Source: Butyrivibrio fibrisolvens (GTDB lineage: Bacteria; Bacillota; Clostridia; Lachnospirales; Lachnospiraceae). Taken from it: a DNA stretch of 64,000 nt. The notes beneath the pieces are model-generated. The model was given only the letters and a program-made list of their open reading frames with translations, searched no databases and was not told the DNA's origin. Positions 27,634-37,800 of the stretch are shown one piece after another. Numbering within the stretch: position 1 is the stretch's first letter; each line of letters starts with the position of its first letter. Made by a program: the position numbers and the translations under genes. The stretch covers positions 2,232,001 to 2,296,000 of the forward strand of contig NZ_CP065800.1 in the NCBI RefSeq assembly GCF_023206215.1. The letters run 5' to 3'.

Positions 27634-29031
27634 ATGGAGGTTACAATGTCTAAAGATCAGGGAGCACAAAGTGCTAAGAAAGAAGAACATGTAAGCAAAG
27701 CCTTTTCATGGTTCCATGCAACATCAGTCAATGGCGGTGCGATGGTCATTGCGGCAGTTATTTCGAGTTATTTTTCCCAGTATATGACAGATCATATGGG
27801 GCTGGCAGCAGGAGCGGCTTCACTTATCATGTTCATAGCAACGCTTTGGGATGCTATCAATGACCCGATCATGGGAGTACTTGCAGACAGGACGCATACC
27901 AAACTTGGAAGATACAAACCTTATTTTATCTTTGCACCAATTCTTTTAACACTGTTCTCAGTACTTATCTGGGTCAATCCCGGATTCTCTGCAACAGGTA
28001 AGTTTATATGGGTGCTTGTGACATACATAGGATACGGCATGACAGTTACTATGTATACAATGCCTCAGATGGCTATCCTTCCGGCAGCTGTTAAGAGCAA
28101 CCAGAAGAGAAATATGATCATCACAATGGGCGCCGGTACCTGCGCAGCAGCATTTACAATCGGTAATACATTCACACCACAGCTCACAGGATTTTTTACA
28201 AATCTTGGATTTAGTAACGGATACATACCGCTTATGATCGTATGCGGCATCCTCTCAGCTGTTTCATTCTGGGGACTTTTTGCAACATCCAAGGAGAGAT
28301 ACCTCCAGCCTGTTAATCAGGGCGAGACTCTTAAGAACCTTAAACTTGTGCTTAAGCATGTAGAGCTTTTCCCTAACATCATCGCATGGATCATGGCTTC
28401 AATGGGATATGGACTTATGTTCTCAACTTCAGTTTATTACATGATGTATTACTACATGAGACCAGACCTTATCTCAGTATACATGGGCGTTATCTCTATC
28501 GGAGCACTTGTATCAATGGTTGTCCTGATGCCTATTTTCCTTAAGGTATTTAAGACTGGTCAGAGAGCACTTATGGTATCTCAGATCTTATCTATGATCT
28601 GCTATATCATTCTTTTCTTCTTTGGTAAAACAAACTTCACATTCCTATGCGTTCTTACATTCATCTCAGCATGCACATCATCAATGCAGAATGCGCTTGT
28701 AAATGTACTTGTAAATGACGCGATCGACTATATTCAGCTCAAAGAGGGCATCTCTGCCAACGGCGTTATCTCTTCAATAAAGGGATTTGCCCAGAAGTGC
28801 GGCAATACATTTACTAACTCCGGAGTGCTTCTGGTACTGTCACTTTCAGGATATGTAGCCAATGCAATAGGTCAGGAGCCTGAGTCAACATTGTTTGCAC
28901 TTAACTTCCTGAAGTTCGGCGCACCATGTCTTACAGGTATCATCCTGATCCTGAGCGTTATGTTCAATCCTGTGCACAAATATGCCAAGGAGATCGAAGA
29001 TATGAAGAGCAAGATGGAAGATGTGGCCTGA
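27634..29031 (+). CDS. GPH-family (MFS) sugar:cation symporter
   Basis: 465 residues with about 12 membrane segments. Typical glycoside-pentoside-hexuronide symporter features are seen: the early loop DAINDPIMGVLADRTHTKLGRYKPY with the conserved Asp-Pro and RTxxGRYRP-like motif, and a late segment NDAIDYIQLKEGISANGVISS. These carriers import oligosaccharides or glycosides with a cation. Its position after GH43 and GH2 makes it the likely importer for their substrate. Two starts are possible: 27634 (AAGGAG 8-9 nt upstream) or 27646 (GGAGG 5 nt upstream). A terminator follows. Confidence 0.9.
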   Translation: MEVTMSKDQGAQSAKKEEHVSKAFSWFHATSVNGGAMVIAAVISSYFSQYMTDHMGLAAGAASLIMFIATLWDAINDPIMGVLADRTHTKLGRYKPYFIFAPILLTLFSVLIWVNPGFSATGKFIWVLVTYIGYGMTVTMYTMPQMAILPAAVKSNQKRNMIITMGAGTCAAAFTIGNTFTPQLTGFFTNLGFSNGYIPLMIVCGILSAVSFWGLFATSKERYLQPVNQGETLKNLKLVLKHVELFPNIIAWIMASMGYGLMFSTSVYYMMYYYMRPDLISVYMGVISIGALVSMVVLMPIFLKVFKTGQRALMVSQILSMICYIILFFFGKTNFTFLCVLTFISACTSSMQNALVNVLVNDAIDYIQLKEGISANGVISSIKGFAQKCGNTFTNSGVLLVLSLSGYVANAIGQEPESTLFALNFLKFGAPCLTGIILILSVMFNPVHKYAKEIEDMKSKMEDVA

Positions 29032-29131
29032 ACTTAGTTAAGAGATCTGTGCCTTGTTCAGAGGCTTAAGATATGTTCAGGATATCATATGATGTCAAAA
29101 GAAACTTGTGATAACTATCTCGTATTATAGT

Positions 29132-29175
29132 AAAAAAAGAGGCATACTCACATCAAGGAATATGCCTCTTTTTTT
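29132..29175. terminator. Bidirectional terminator between symporter and AraC genes
   Basis: AAAAAAAGAGGCATA and TATGCCTCTTTTTTT form a stem with T runs on both strands, between two convergent genes. Bases 29176-29259 show nothing else. Confidence 0.85.
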
Positions 29176-29259
29176 AGTGCATCCGACAGCGATTATCTAT
29201 GATAAGCTAGTCGATATTAGTGTACTGACTCATAAAATCCTGACAATGATTATCAGGGA

Positions 29260-30402
29260 TCAAAGCGAGGGCCGCCTTGGCTGTTCTTCTTTTTGGAATG
29301 GTTTGAACTGTTCTTCCTGCGAGTGCTTCTTGCGGTATTCTAAAGGCGATTCCTTGTAGATCCCGCGGAATACTCTTGAGAAGTGATCTGCCGAATTGTA
29401 GCCGACCTGATCTGCAATCTGGCTGACTTTCATATTGGTATTAACAAGAAGGTTGATCGCATCATTTATTCGCAGCTCCTTGATAAGATCTGTGAAGCTT
29501 CTGCCGGTGTTGTGCTTTATCAAAGTGCTAAGATGAGGCTCGCTGTAGTGGAAGAACTCGGCGAGGGACGAAAGCGTCAGAGTCTGATAATTGTGCTGTA
29601 TATACTGAAGTATGAGCGAGAAGTCAGTACCCATCTGGTAATTATAGAACTGTATAGTACTGCTGTAGTTTCTCAGAAGCTCTGAAAAAATAAGGTTGAC
29701 CCAGTTGATACAACAGCTGTTACTATATGTATCGCCTTCGTGGCACTCTAAGAGGGCATTACGCATATAGCTCTTAAGCTTTTTATTTTCCCTGGTAAAA
29801 AATAAAAGGTAGTTCTCATGAGAATCATCCTGCAGGATGGTTCTGAAAAAGTGCCCCAAAAGGTCTTTATTGGACAGTAGTGAAAAGAAGTTGGCGTTAA
29901 AAGTGCTCTTCCTGATCATAAGTGTATAGACCGTTGACTCATCATCAATAGTGATATCGTGCAAAGAGCCGGGAGCTATCACGCATATCTCGCCGCTTTT
30001 TAAAATCAGATCTTCTCCGTTGAAATGGAAGTTGCAGCTGCCTTCTACAACATAATTGATCTCAAAATAGTTGTGACGATGGGGATCACGTCTTGTATAT
30101 CTTGGATGGCGTATTATGAACACATCACGGCTCTTGGGGATGATGGATCCCTCTTCAACAGTGCTTGTCGCGCTCTCCATAGGTGTAACTGTCAGTATCA
30201 GAGAGTCTATGACTTTGTTGAACTCTTCGGTTGTTGACTCGCTGTTCCAGTAGGGCATTACAAGCTCAGGGCGCTCATCAAGGAGCATACCGTTAACTTC
30301 AAGATAATTGATCATCTCAATAAACTGAACCTTATTGCCGGACTGATTATAATACCTTCTCATGTGGTTTTGAAACTCACCATAACTAATATACTTATTC
30401 AT
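29260..30402 (-). CDS. AraC-family transcriptional regulator
   Basis: 380 residues. An N-terminal region of about 95 residues has no assigned fold. A cupin sugar-sensing domain follows (RHPRYTRRDPHRHNYFEINYV, about residues 96-170), then a long linker, and the C-terminal double helix-turn-helix (LSSLAEFFHYSEPHLSTLIK and VSQIADQVGYNSADHFSRVFRG). It probably activates the GH43-GH2-symporter genes or the GH3 gene in response to a sugar. AGAGG lies 5 nt before the start. Palindrome R1-C begins only 30 bp upstream of the start codon, so its transcript must include or skirt that hairpin. Confidence 0.9.
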   Translation of the reverse strand: MNKYISYGEFQNHMRRYYNQSGNKVQFIEMINYLEVNGMLLDERPELVMPYWNSESTTEEFNKVIDSLILTVTPMESATSTVEEGSIIPKSRDVFIIRHPRYTRRDPHRHNYFEINYVVEGSCNFHFNGEDLILKSGEICVIAPGSLHDITIDDESTVYTLMIRKSTFNANFFSLLSNKDLLGHFFRTILQDDSHENYLLFFTRENKKLKSYMRNALLECHEGDTYSNSCCINWVNLIFSELLRNYSSTIQFYNYQMGTDFSLILQYIQHNYQTLTLSSLAEFFHYSEPHLSTLIKHNTGRSFTDLIKELRINDAINLLVNTNMKVSQIADQVGYNSADHFSRVFRGIYKESPLEYRKKHSQEEQFKPFQKEEQPRRPSL

Positions 30403-30431
30403 CTCAACCTCTTAGACTTTCCGCTTGGCCT

Positions 30432-30685
30432 GAGCAGTATCGCCAAAGGATTTGCAGGGACGGGCAGTATATAGATCATTGACATGCTGTTAATCGTTTT
30501 ATACTTCATGGCACGATATCTGGATCTTTTCATTCTGGGGTCCAAACTCGCTACGCTCAGACATGTGGACCCCGGGCAGAATGAAAATCTCCATCTATCA
30601 TGCTCATGAAGTTAATAAAACGATTAAAAGCATGCCAATGATCTATATACTGCCCGTCCCTGCAAATCCTTTGTCGATACTGCTC
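30432..30685 (-). repeat. R1-C: giant near-perfect palindrome (about 254 bp)
   Basis: The arms (starting gagcagtatcg at left and ending cgatactgctc at right) pair around the loop aaactcgctacgctcagac. On the minus strand, toward the AraC gene, the loop reads gtctgagcgtagcgagttt. The middle block cagtatatagatcattgacatgct and the core with the catggc/catgagc and 4-nt bulge asymmetries are shared with R1-A, B and D; the outer arms are private. Bases 30686-30941, between R1-C and R1-D, are AT-rich with no gene seen. Confidence 0.95.
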
Positions 30686-30941
30686 TGGCTAAATGTGAAG
30701 TTTAGTTTATCTTAAATATTCAACCTTAAAATAACTTCAAACAATGTAAACTATTGCAAATCAAAGTTAAAAAATCCCTTATCTAATACACCTTATGACA
30801 AAGCAAAAGGAAAAAGTGCGTGCTATCAGATATTTATACAATAAACAACCCTAAAAATCAATCTTAAAAAATGTCGGATTATGCTTAAGATTCCCTATGT
30901 AGTTACACCCTCTTTTTACATAAAATCTATAAATAACTACC

Positions 30942-31222
30942 CCCACTTGTCCGGACCGGCATCCTCAAAAGTCTTTACTGGGGCAGGCAGTATATAAATC
31001 ATTGCCACGCTTTTTAATCGTTTTGTAGAATTCATGAGCGTGATAGCTGGAGGTTTTTATTCTGCCCGGGGTCCACATGTCTGAGCGAAGCGAGTTTGGA
31101 CCCCAGAATAAAAAGCTTCAGATATCATGCCATGAAGTCTAAAAACGATTAAAGCGTGGCAATGATTTATATACTGCCTGCCCCAGTAAAGACTTTTGAG
31201 GATGCCGGTCCGGACAAGTGGG
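30942..31222 (+). repeat. R1-D: giant near-perfect palindrome (281 bp), inverted relative to R1-C
   Basis: The outermost ~70 bp of the two arms (from cccacttgtccggaccgg inward) are identical as complements, and the loop reads gtctgagcgaagcgagttt on the + strand, toward the GH3 gene 76 bp downstream. With R1-C it fills the AraC/GH3 divergent region, as R1-A/B fill the aroC/peptidase region. Outside the right arm is the flank caagtgggcaactatagtc, similar to the flank of the remnant at 5113-5193. Confidence 0.95.
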
Positions 31223-31297
31223 CAACTATAGTCGGCAAACAAACCAACATCCCCTAATACAACGTGTGTTTAATGAATCGAATTTTTAAGGAGCGAC

Positions 31298-32986
31298 ATG
31301 ATTGATTTTAAGGCAAACCCGTTTTTTCTTGACGATGAGAAGATAAGATGGGTTGAAGAGACATATGACAACATGACCCTTGATGAGAAGATCGGACAGC
31401 TCTTTTGCCCGATAATCTTCACCAAGGACAAGCAAGAACTGGAAAACTTCATAGACAAGTACCATATCGGCGGAATGCTCTATAGAGAAGGCCCCGGACA
31501 AGAGATAAGAGATGCCCACAAGATATTGCAGGAGGCGAGCAAGATCCCGCTTCTTACGGCTTCGAATCTTGAATACGGCGGCAATGGATCAGCTGTAGAA
31601 GGTACATATTACGGAAGGCAGATGCTGGTTGCAGCTACTAATGATACGGACAGTGCCTACAGGCTTGGCAAGATTTCCTGCAAGGAAGGAGCAGCAGTTG
31701 GAGTTAACTGGGCTTTTGCACCAGTAGTTGATATCGACAGGAACTATCACAATCCGATCATGAATGTCAGGACTTTTGGAGATGATGTTCAAAGGGTTAT
31801 CGATATGGGAACTGCTTATATAAAGGCGGCAAAAGAGGAAGGCGTTGCAACAGCGGTCAAGCACTTCCCGGGAGACGGAATAGATGAAAGGGATCAGCAC
31901 CTTCTTACAAGTGTCAATTCTCTGTCTGTATCCAAGTGGGACGAAAGCTACGGCAGGATCTACGAGGCTATGATAGAAGCCGGGACTCTTAGCATCATGG
32001 CAGGTCACATAGCACTTCCCTCATATGAAGACTTCTATGAGGGCAAAGAGGTTGATAAAGTGATTCCTGCAACACTGTCTCCAAATCTTCTCAAGAAGCT
32101 TCTTAGAGACAAGCTTGGATTTAACGGCCTCATAACTACTGATGCTACACCTATGGTTGGCTTTTGCTGTGCCTGTGACAGAGAGACTGCCGTTCCTATG
32201 ACTATAGAAAGCGGCTGTGACGTATTTCTTTTTAATAGAAATATAGATGAAGACTATGAATACATGCATAGGGGCTATGAAAAAGGTATATTGTCGGATG
32301 CAAGACTCGAAGAAGCAGTCAAGAGGATACTGGCAACCAAGGCTGCCCTTGGACTTAACACTAAGAAGAAAAAAGGCACTCTTGTACCTGACGAGGATGC
32401 TCTTAAAGTCCTTAACTGCAAAGAACATGACAGCTGGGCAAGAGAATGTGCGGATAAGGGTGTAACACTTGTTAAGGATACTCAGAATCTTCTTCCTATA
32501 AGCCCTGTTAAGCACAAGAGGATCCTTCTTCAGATCCTTGGTGAGTATGAGTCCAATGACAGGGTTCAGAGCTTTTTTGTAGATAAGCTCACTAAGGAAG
32601 GCTTCGATGTGACAGTTTATGTCAAAGAAGGCTTTGAAGTAATGGTCGATTCTGTAGCTAAGCTCAAAGAAAGGTATGACCTTGTGATGTACGTGGCTAA
32701 CATCGAGACAGCGTCCAACCATACTGTAGCCAGGATCAACTGGCATACAATGTTCGGACTTGGAACCAACATGCCCTGGATGGTGTATGAGATGCCTGTC
32801 ATGTTCATAAGTGTTGGCAATCCTTATCACCTTCTGGATGCGCCTATGGTCAAGACATTCATAAACGGATATTGCAATTCTGAGTATGTTATGTCGGCTG
32901 TCATAGACAAGATCATGGGAAGGTCACCTTTTAAGGGCGTGTCACCTATAGATCCTTTCTGCGGAAGGCAGGATCTAAGATTTTAA
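31298..32986 (+). CDS. Glycoside hydrolase family 3 protein
   Basis: 562 residues. The GH3 barrel contains MTLDEKIGQLF at the start, the loop KHFPGDGIDERDQH (the acid/base His/Asp arrangement resembles NagZ-type GH3 enzymes), MAGHIALP, and the nucleophile Asp in GLITTDATPMVGF. A C-terminal alpha/beta sandwich follows from about residue 370 (GVTLVKDTQNLLPISP). The loop form favours a beta-N-acetylhexosaminidase or a related beta-glycosidase. No signal peptide, so cytoplasmic. AAGGAG lies 5 nt before the start. The next gene is a sugar phosphomutase-like HAD. Confidence 0.85.
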   Translation: MIDFKANPFFLDDEKIRWVEETYDNMTLDEKIGQLFCPIIFTKDKQELENFIDKYHIGGMLYREGPGQEIRDAHKILQEASKIPLLTASNLEYGGNGSAVEGTYYGRQMLVAATNDTDSAYRLGKISCKEGAAVGVNWAFAPVVDIDRNYHNPIMNVRTFGDDVQRVIDMGTAYIKAAKEEGVATAVKHFPGDGIDERDQHLLTSVNSLSVSKWDESYGRIYEAMIEAGTLSIMAGHIALPSYEDFYEGKEVDKVIPATLSPNLLKKLLRDKLGFNGLITTDATPMVGFCCACDRETAVPMTIESGCDVFLFNRNIDEDYEYMHRGYEKGILSDARLEEAVKRILATKAALGLNTKKKKGTLVPDEDALKVLNCKEHDSWARECADKGVTLVKDTQNLLPISPVKHKRILLQILGEYESNDRVQSFFVDKLTKEGFDVTVYVKEGFEVMVDSVAKLKERYDLVMYVANIETASNHTVARINWHTMFGLGTNMPWMVYEMPVMFISVGNPYHLLDAPMVKTFINGYCNSEYVMSAVIDKIMGRSPFKGVSPIDPFCGRQDLRF

Positions 32987-32987
32987 G

Positions 32988-33140
32988 GTGTAAAAGAACT
33001 TAAAGAACAGAAGAATTTAAAACACAAAAGAATTTAAAGAACAGAAGAATTTAAAGTATAGAAAAATTTGAAACACAAAAGAATTTAAAGTACAAAAGAA
33101 TTTAAGATACAAAAGAATCCAAAGCATAAACGATTTGGAT
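32988..33140 (+). repeat. Nine tandem 17-bp repeats between the GH3 and pgmB-like genes
   Basis: Units of exactly 17 bp run from 32988 to 33140, with consensus near acacaaaagaatttaaa. Units 3 and 6 are identical, units 2 and 4 are identical, and unit 9 is degenerate. The array fills the whole intergenic space up to the next ribosome binding site (AGGAG at 33143-33147). The period is not a multiple of three and no long frame spans it. Confidence 0.95.
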
Positions 33141-33156
33141 ATAGGAGTAGTATATT

Positions 33157-33789
33157 TTGAAAGCTTTTATTTTTGACCTAGACGGCGTGATCGTCTTTAC
33201 AGATAAGTTCCATTATCAGGCATGGAAGAAGATGGCTGACAGGATGGATATATATTTTGACGAGACTATTAATAACAGACTTCGCGGAGTAAGCCGCATG
33301 GATTCTCTTGAGATCATACTTGAGAATTATAAAGGCCATAAACTTGGACAGAGGGAAAAAGACCTACTTGCGGCTGAAAAAAATGATAACTATAGAAAAC
33401 TTCTTGAGACCATGACACCTGATGATGTAAGCACAGACGTAAGGAATACTCTCAAAGAGTTAAGGCATAGGGGATATAAGCTTGCCATAGGATCATCAAG
33501 TAAGAATACCAAATTCATACTTGAAAGAGTAGGACTTATGGACGCATTTGATGCAATCTCTGACGGCACCAATATCACAAAGTCAAAACCTGATCCGGAG
33601 GTCTTCTTAAAGGCTGCCGAGTATATCGGTGAAAGCCCCAAAGACTGCTACGTAGTTGAGGATGCATATTCAGGAATCGATGCTGCAGAAGCTGGTGGCA
33701 TGACATCTGTAGGCATCGGCGATGCAGCAGGCTATGACAAGACAGACATCAAGATTCAAAAGTTTTCTGATATCCTGAGCCTTTCCTGA
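33157..33789 (+). CDS. HAD-family beta-phosphoglucomutase-like protein
   Basis: 210 residues. Motif I FIFDLDGVIVFTDKFHY, with both catalytic aspartates, closely matches beta-phosphoglucomutase. Also seen: GVSRMDSLEIIL in the cap domain, AIGSSSKNTKFILE, the lysine motif KSKPDPEVFLKAAEYIG and VVEDAYSGIDAAEAGGM. The family interconverts beta-glucose-1-phosphate and glucose-6-phosphate, usually after a glycoside phosphorylase. No phosphorylase is present nearby, so another sugar phosphate is possible. The start is TTG with AGGAG 9 nt upstream. Its 3' end overlaps the convergent AraC gene by 41 bp. Confidence 0.85.
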   Translation: MKAFIFDLDGVIVFTDKFHYQAWKKMADRMDIYFDETINNRLRGVSRMDSLEIILENYKGHKLGQREKDLLAAEKNDNYRKLLETMTPDDVSTDVRNTLKELRHRGYKLAIGSSSKNTKFILERVGLMDAFDAISDGTNITKSKPDPEVFLKAAEYIGESPKDCYVVEDAYSGIDAAEAGGMTSVGIGDAAGYDKTDIKIQKFSDILSLS

Positions 33790-34675
33790 ACTGATTGGGA
33801 GTAATGCCTTCTCTTTGCCTGAAGCAGTAGCAGAAGGCACTCTCATCCTCAAATCCGCAGGCATAGGCAATCTCTGATATTGTCATGCTTGTATTAAGAA
33901 GATTATATTTGGCAGCTAAGATGCGTGTTGATATGAGAAACTGGTGCGGACTTACACCGGTTTCTTTTTTGAATTTTCTGGCAAAATAGTATGGAGAAAA
34001 ACCCGCAATCTCTGCCATCTGATCAAGAGATATATCTTTTGAAAAGTTATCTGAAAGATACGCAGTGACTTTCTTGATGCCATCCTGAACGGAAGTAACC
34101 GTATGATCATGAAAAGACATCAGTTCAAGAAGGATGTTGTTTATTATAAGACTCATGGATGCTTCGCTTACTAACTCATGCTTTTCAAAAGAATCATACA
34201 GCTTTAATAGCTCTCTGCGTATCATGCTGCAATTTGGCATAGAAATGATAGCTGAGCCTGGGACAGATATAGCACTTGATGAATCACTTACCAATATTCT
34301 ATCTTCGAGCTCTTCATTAGCCCTTCCCATGAGCAAGTATTCAAAATAACTTCCTGCCATAGCGCCGTCAAAATGCATCCACAATGCCTTGCATCCGGAA
34401 CCGCTCTTATAAGCATGAGGCTTATAACAGTCTATGATAACTACATCTCCTTTTCTAGCAGTCTGGTACCTTTCCTCGAGCAATATTTCCATAGAGCCGC
34501 TTTCTATAAGAATAATAAGATAGCTGTCGTAACGGCTTCTTGTAAGGGTATATGAAGGCATATATTCAAAACGCCCTATTACAGTAGGATACAGGAATAA
34601 TTTGCGCGCCAAGGCTGTCGGAGTATACAAAAAGTATTGAGAATCCTTCGTGATATTTTGTTCTGTAGAATACAT
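33749..34675 (-). CDS. AraC-family transcriptional regulator (second in the locus)
   Basis: 308 residues. An N-terminal cupin-like sensor (GSMEILLEERYQTARKGDVVIIDCYKPHAYKSG, then LWMHFDG) is followed by the AraC helix-turn-helix pair (SLDQMAEIAGFSPYYFARKFKKETG and TISEIAYACGFEDESAFCYCF). It is divergent from the DUF5107-TPR gene and likely regulates it. AAAGGAG lies 7 nt before the start. The final codons overlap the end of the phosphomutase-like gene. Confidence 0.9.
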   Translation of the reverse strand: MYSTEQNITKDSQYFLYTPTALARKLFLYPTVIGRFEYMPSYTLTRSRYDSYLIILIESGSMEILLEERYQTARKGDVVIIDCYKPHAYKSGSGCKALWMHFDGAMAGSYFEYLLMGRANEELEDRILVSDSSSAISVPGSAIISMPNCSMIRRELLKLYDSFEKHELVSEASMSLIINNILLELMSFHDHTVTSVQDGIKKVTAYLSDNFSKDISLDQMAEIAGFSPYYFARKFKKETGVSPHQFLISTRILAAKYNLLNTSMTISEIAYACGFEDESAFCYCFRQREGITPNQFRKGSGYQKTFES

Positions 34676-34710
34676 CGAAGCTCTCCTTTTATATAGAGCA
34701 ATTTTTTTAC

Positions 34711-34760
34711 ATTATAAGGCAATATTCTTAATTGTTAAATATCTATATGGTAAGTATGAT
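34711..34760. promoter_or_regulatory. Divergent candidate promoters, AraC (-) and DUF5107-TPR (+)
   Basis: Plus strand: TTGTTA (34732-34737), a 17-nt spacer and TATGAT (34755-34760). Minus strand: a perfect TATAAT (plus-strand attata, 34711-34716) preceded by a weak TTTAAC at 17 nt. The two overlap, so the regulator could control both. Confidence 0.5.
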
Positions 34761-34811
34761 TTATTAAGAACTTAAACTTAACCGCATGTCGCGACTAAAA
34801 AAGGAGGCATC

Positions 34812-37800
34812 ATGGATACAGTAAATATTTGGGAAGAGAAGGTTGAGATTCCAACGTATGACATTGGAGAGCCTGACATCAATCCAATGTTTCTTGAAAA
34901 GAGAGTGTATCAGGGCAGCAGCGGCAAGATCTATCCCTATCCTGCAACATCTGAGATCAAAAGAGAAAAGAAAAATAAGATCTGGAACGTTGTTTTCCTT
35001 GAAAATAAATATCTTAAAGTCATGGTCATGCCGCAGCTTGGCGGCAGAATCCAAAGAGCCTATGACAAGACCAATGGCTATGACTTCGTATATTACAATC
35101 ATGTGATAAAGCCTGCGCTTGTGGGACTTACAGGCCCCTGGATATCAGGCGGCATAGAGTTCAACTGGCCTCAGCATCACAGACCCACAACATATATGAA
35201 GGTCGAGCACAAGATAAGGGACAACGCTGACGGCTCTAAATCGCTTCTTCTTGGAGATGTAGACAGGATGTATGGCACAAGGGTCATTACAGCTATAACA
35301 CTATATCCTGACAAGGCATATATTGAGATTGAAGGCCAGCTCTATAACAGAACGCCACTTCCGCAGACTTTCCTGTGGTGGGCCAACCCTGCTGTGTCTG
35401 TCAATGACAACACCCAGTCAGTGTTCCCGCCTGATGTACACTCTGTCTATGACCATGGCAAAAGAGCTGTATCAAGATTCCCAATTGCTACCGGCGTATA
35501 TTATAAGCATGATTACAGCCAGGGCGTTGATATCTCAAGATATAAGAATATACCTGTGCCGACTTCCTATATGGCAGAGCGTTCTGATTTTGACTTTGTA
35601 GGCGGCTATGATTATGGCAGGGAGGCAGGACTTTTGCATGTAGCTGATCATCACATATCTCCCGGCAAGAAGCAGTGGACATGGGGGTGCGGAGACTTTG
35701 GCAAGGCCTGGGACAGGAACCTTACTGATGCAGACGGCCCTTATATAGAACTGATGACAGGTGTATACTGTGACAACCAGCCTGATTTTGCCTGGCTTAT
35801 GCCCTATGAGGAGAAGAAGTTCAGGCAGTACTTCATACCATACAAGAAAGCGGGATATATCAAGAATGCAAGTATAGATGCGGCAGTTAATCTGGAAGTA
35901 TCTGATGATAATATAGAAGCTATCGTCTATGCAAGCAGTGAACTTGAAGATGCAAGAGTTATTATTACCAATAATAATAAAATCATACTGGATGAAAAGA
36001 CCTCAATATCTCCTGAAAATGTATATACCAAAAATATACCTGCTAAAAATGCTGACAGATATAAGGTTAAGATAACTGTCTATAATGAAGGCAAAGAACT
36101 TGTCTCTTATCAGGAGAAAGACTATGGGATACCTAAACTGGCCGAGCCTGCAAGACCTGCCAAAAAGCCTGAGGATATCATGACTAATGAGGAATTGTAC
36201 CTTACGGGAAGACATATCGAGCAGTACCGTCATGCGACCTGGCTTCCTGATGGATACTATCTTGAGGGACTTAAAAGGGATGAAGGAGATATACGTATCA
36301 ACAATGCATATGGACTTCTTTTATTAAGAAGAGGTGAATTTGCCAAGTCTGAGAAGCACTTCAGGAAGGCAATTGACAGACTGACTTTATTAAATCCCAA
36401 TCCTTATGATAGCGAAGCATATTACAACCTCGGTCTGTCACTCTTTTACCAAGGAAAAGAGAATGAAGCTTACGATGCCTTCTATAAGGCAACCTGGACC
36501 AGTGCCCAGCAGGAGATGGCTTATTACTATCTTGCAGTCATTGATTGCAGAAGAGGTGAGTACGACAGGGCGCTTGACCTGATCGAAAAAGGGCTTGTTA
36601 AGAATGCTCATAATATAAAGGCAAGAGGCCTTAAAGCTACGCTTCTTAGTATACTAAATAGAAATAAAGAATCTATTGAGTATATAGATGAAAACCTTAA
36701 GGTTGATGCCTTTGACTTTGTTTCCAGATTCCTGAAGATGGCGACTGAGCTTCGGGAAGCGGCGGCAGCAGATGAGAATGTTTTAGAAACAGATAAGAAG
36801 GAGAAGTGCAAGAATTATAAAGAAGAGCATGTAGAAGAATATATAAAAGATCATAAAGAAGAATATAAAGAAGTAGTCACAGGGGATATAGAGAACTTCC
36901 TCCAGACAGCCCGAGATTTTGCCGAATATGGTCTTTATGAATATGCCGCAAGGGTCCTTTCATTATGCAAGCAGGATAGCCCTTTGAAGCACTATTACAG
37001 AGCATACTATCTTGATAAACTTGCCGGACATGATGAGGCACATAAGGAACTGCTCCTTGCGCAGGAAGCATCCTTCAAATACTGCTTCCCTAACAAACTT
37101 GAAGATATCCTGGTATTGGAAAGGTGTATAGAACTGTATCCTCAAGGCTCAAAAGCTTACTATTATCTGGGATGCCTGTATTATGACAAGCTTGGATATA
37201 ACAAAGCAGTGGATCTGTGGGAGAAGTCAGGAAATCTTGATGACAGCTTCCCAACGCTCTATAGGAACCTGTCTATAGCTTATTACAACAAAAAAGGCGA
37301 CAAGGATAAGGCCAGAGAGTGCATGGAGAGAGCTTTTGAACTTAATAAGAGCGATGCAAGAGTTTTCTTAGAGCTTGATCAGTTATATCAAAGACTTGGA
37401 GTAGACGCTGCAAAGCGCCTCGAGCTATTTGAAGATAATATATCTCTTATAGAAAAAAGAGACGATTTATATACCGAGTATGTGACCCTTCTTAATATGT
37501 GCAGGCAGTATGAAAAGGCCTACGACATGATAATGCGGCATGATTTCCAGACCTGGGAAGGCGCCGAAGGCAAGATAACAACCCAGTACAAATTATCACT
37601 ATATATGATGGCAAGAGGTAAGTTGCGTGATGATAAGCCGGAAGAAGCTGCAAGCCTTATTAACAAGGCACTCTCATATCCTGACAACCTTGGCGAAGGA
37701 AGACTCGAAGGAACCAAAGACAATAATCTATATTACCTTCTTGGAAAATGTTATAAAGCTATGGGTGAGATTGAGAAAGCTGCCGAATGCTTTAGAAAAG

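Noticed and set aside
27366..27653. A 95-codon frame after the GH2 gene
   Set aside because: It runs through the terminator hairpin and the R2 repeat, has no ribosome binding site and has no protein-like composition.
32988..33140. Tandem 17-bp repeats as a CRISPR array
   Set aside because: Repeats are directly adjacent with no unique spacers, and no cas genes are near.
34779..34800. R2 fragment upstream of the DUF5107-TPR gene (aaccgcatgtcgcgac)
   Set aside because: Only about 15 bases match the start of R2 and no hairpin follows; it may be chance.
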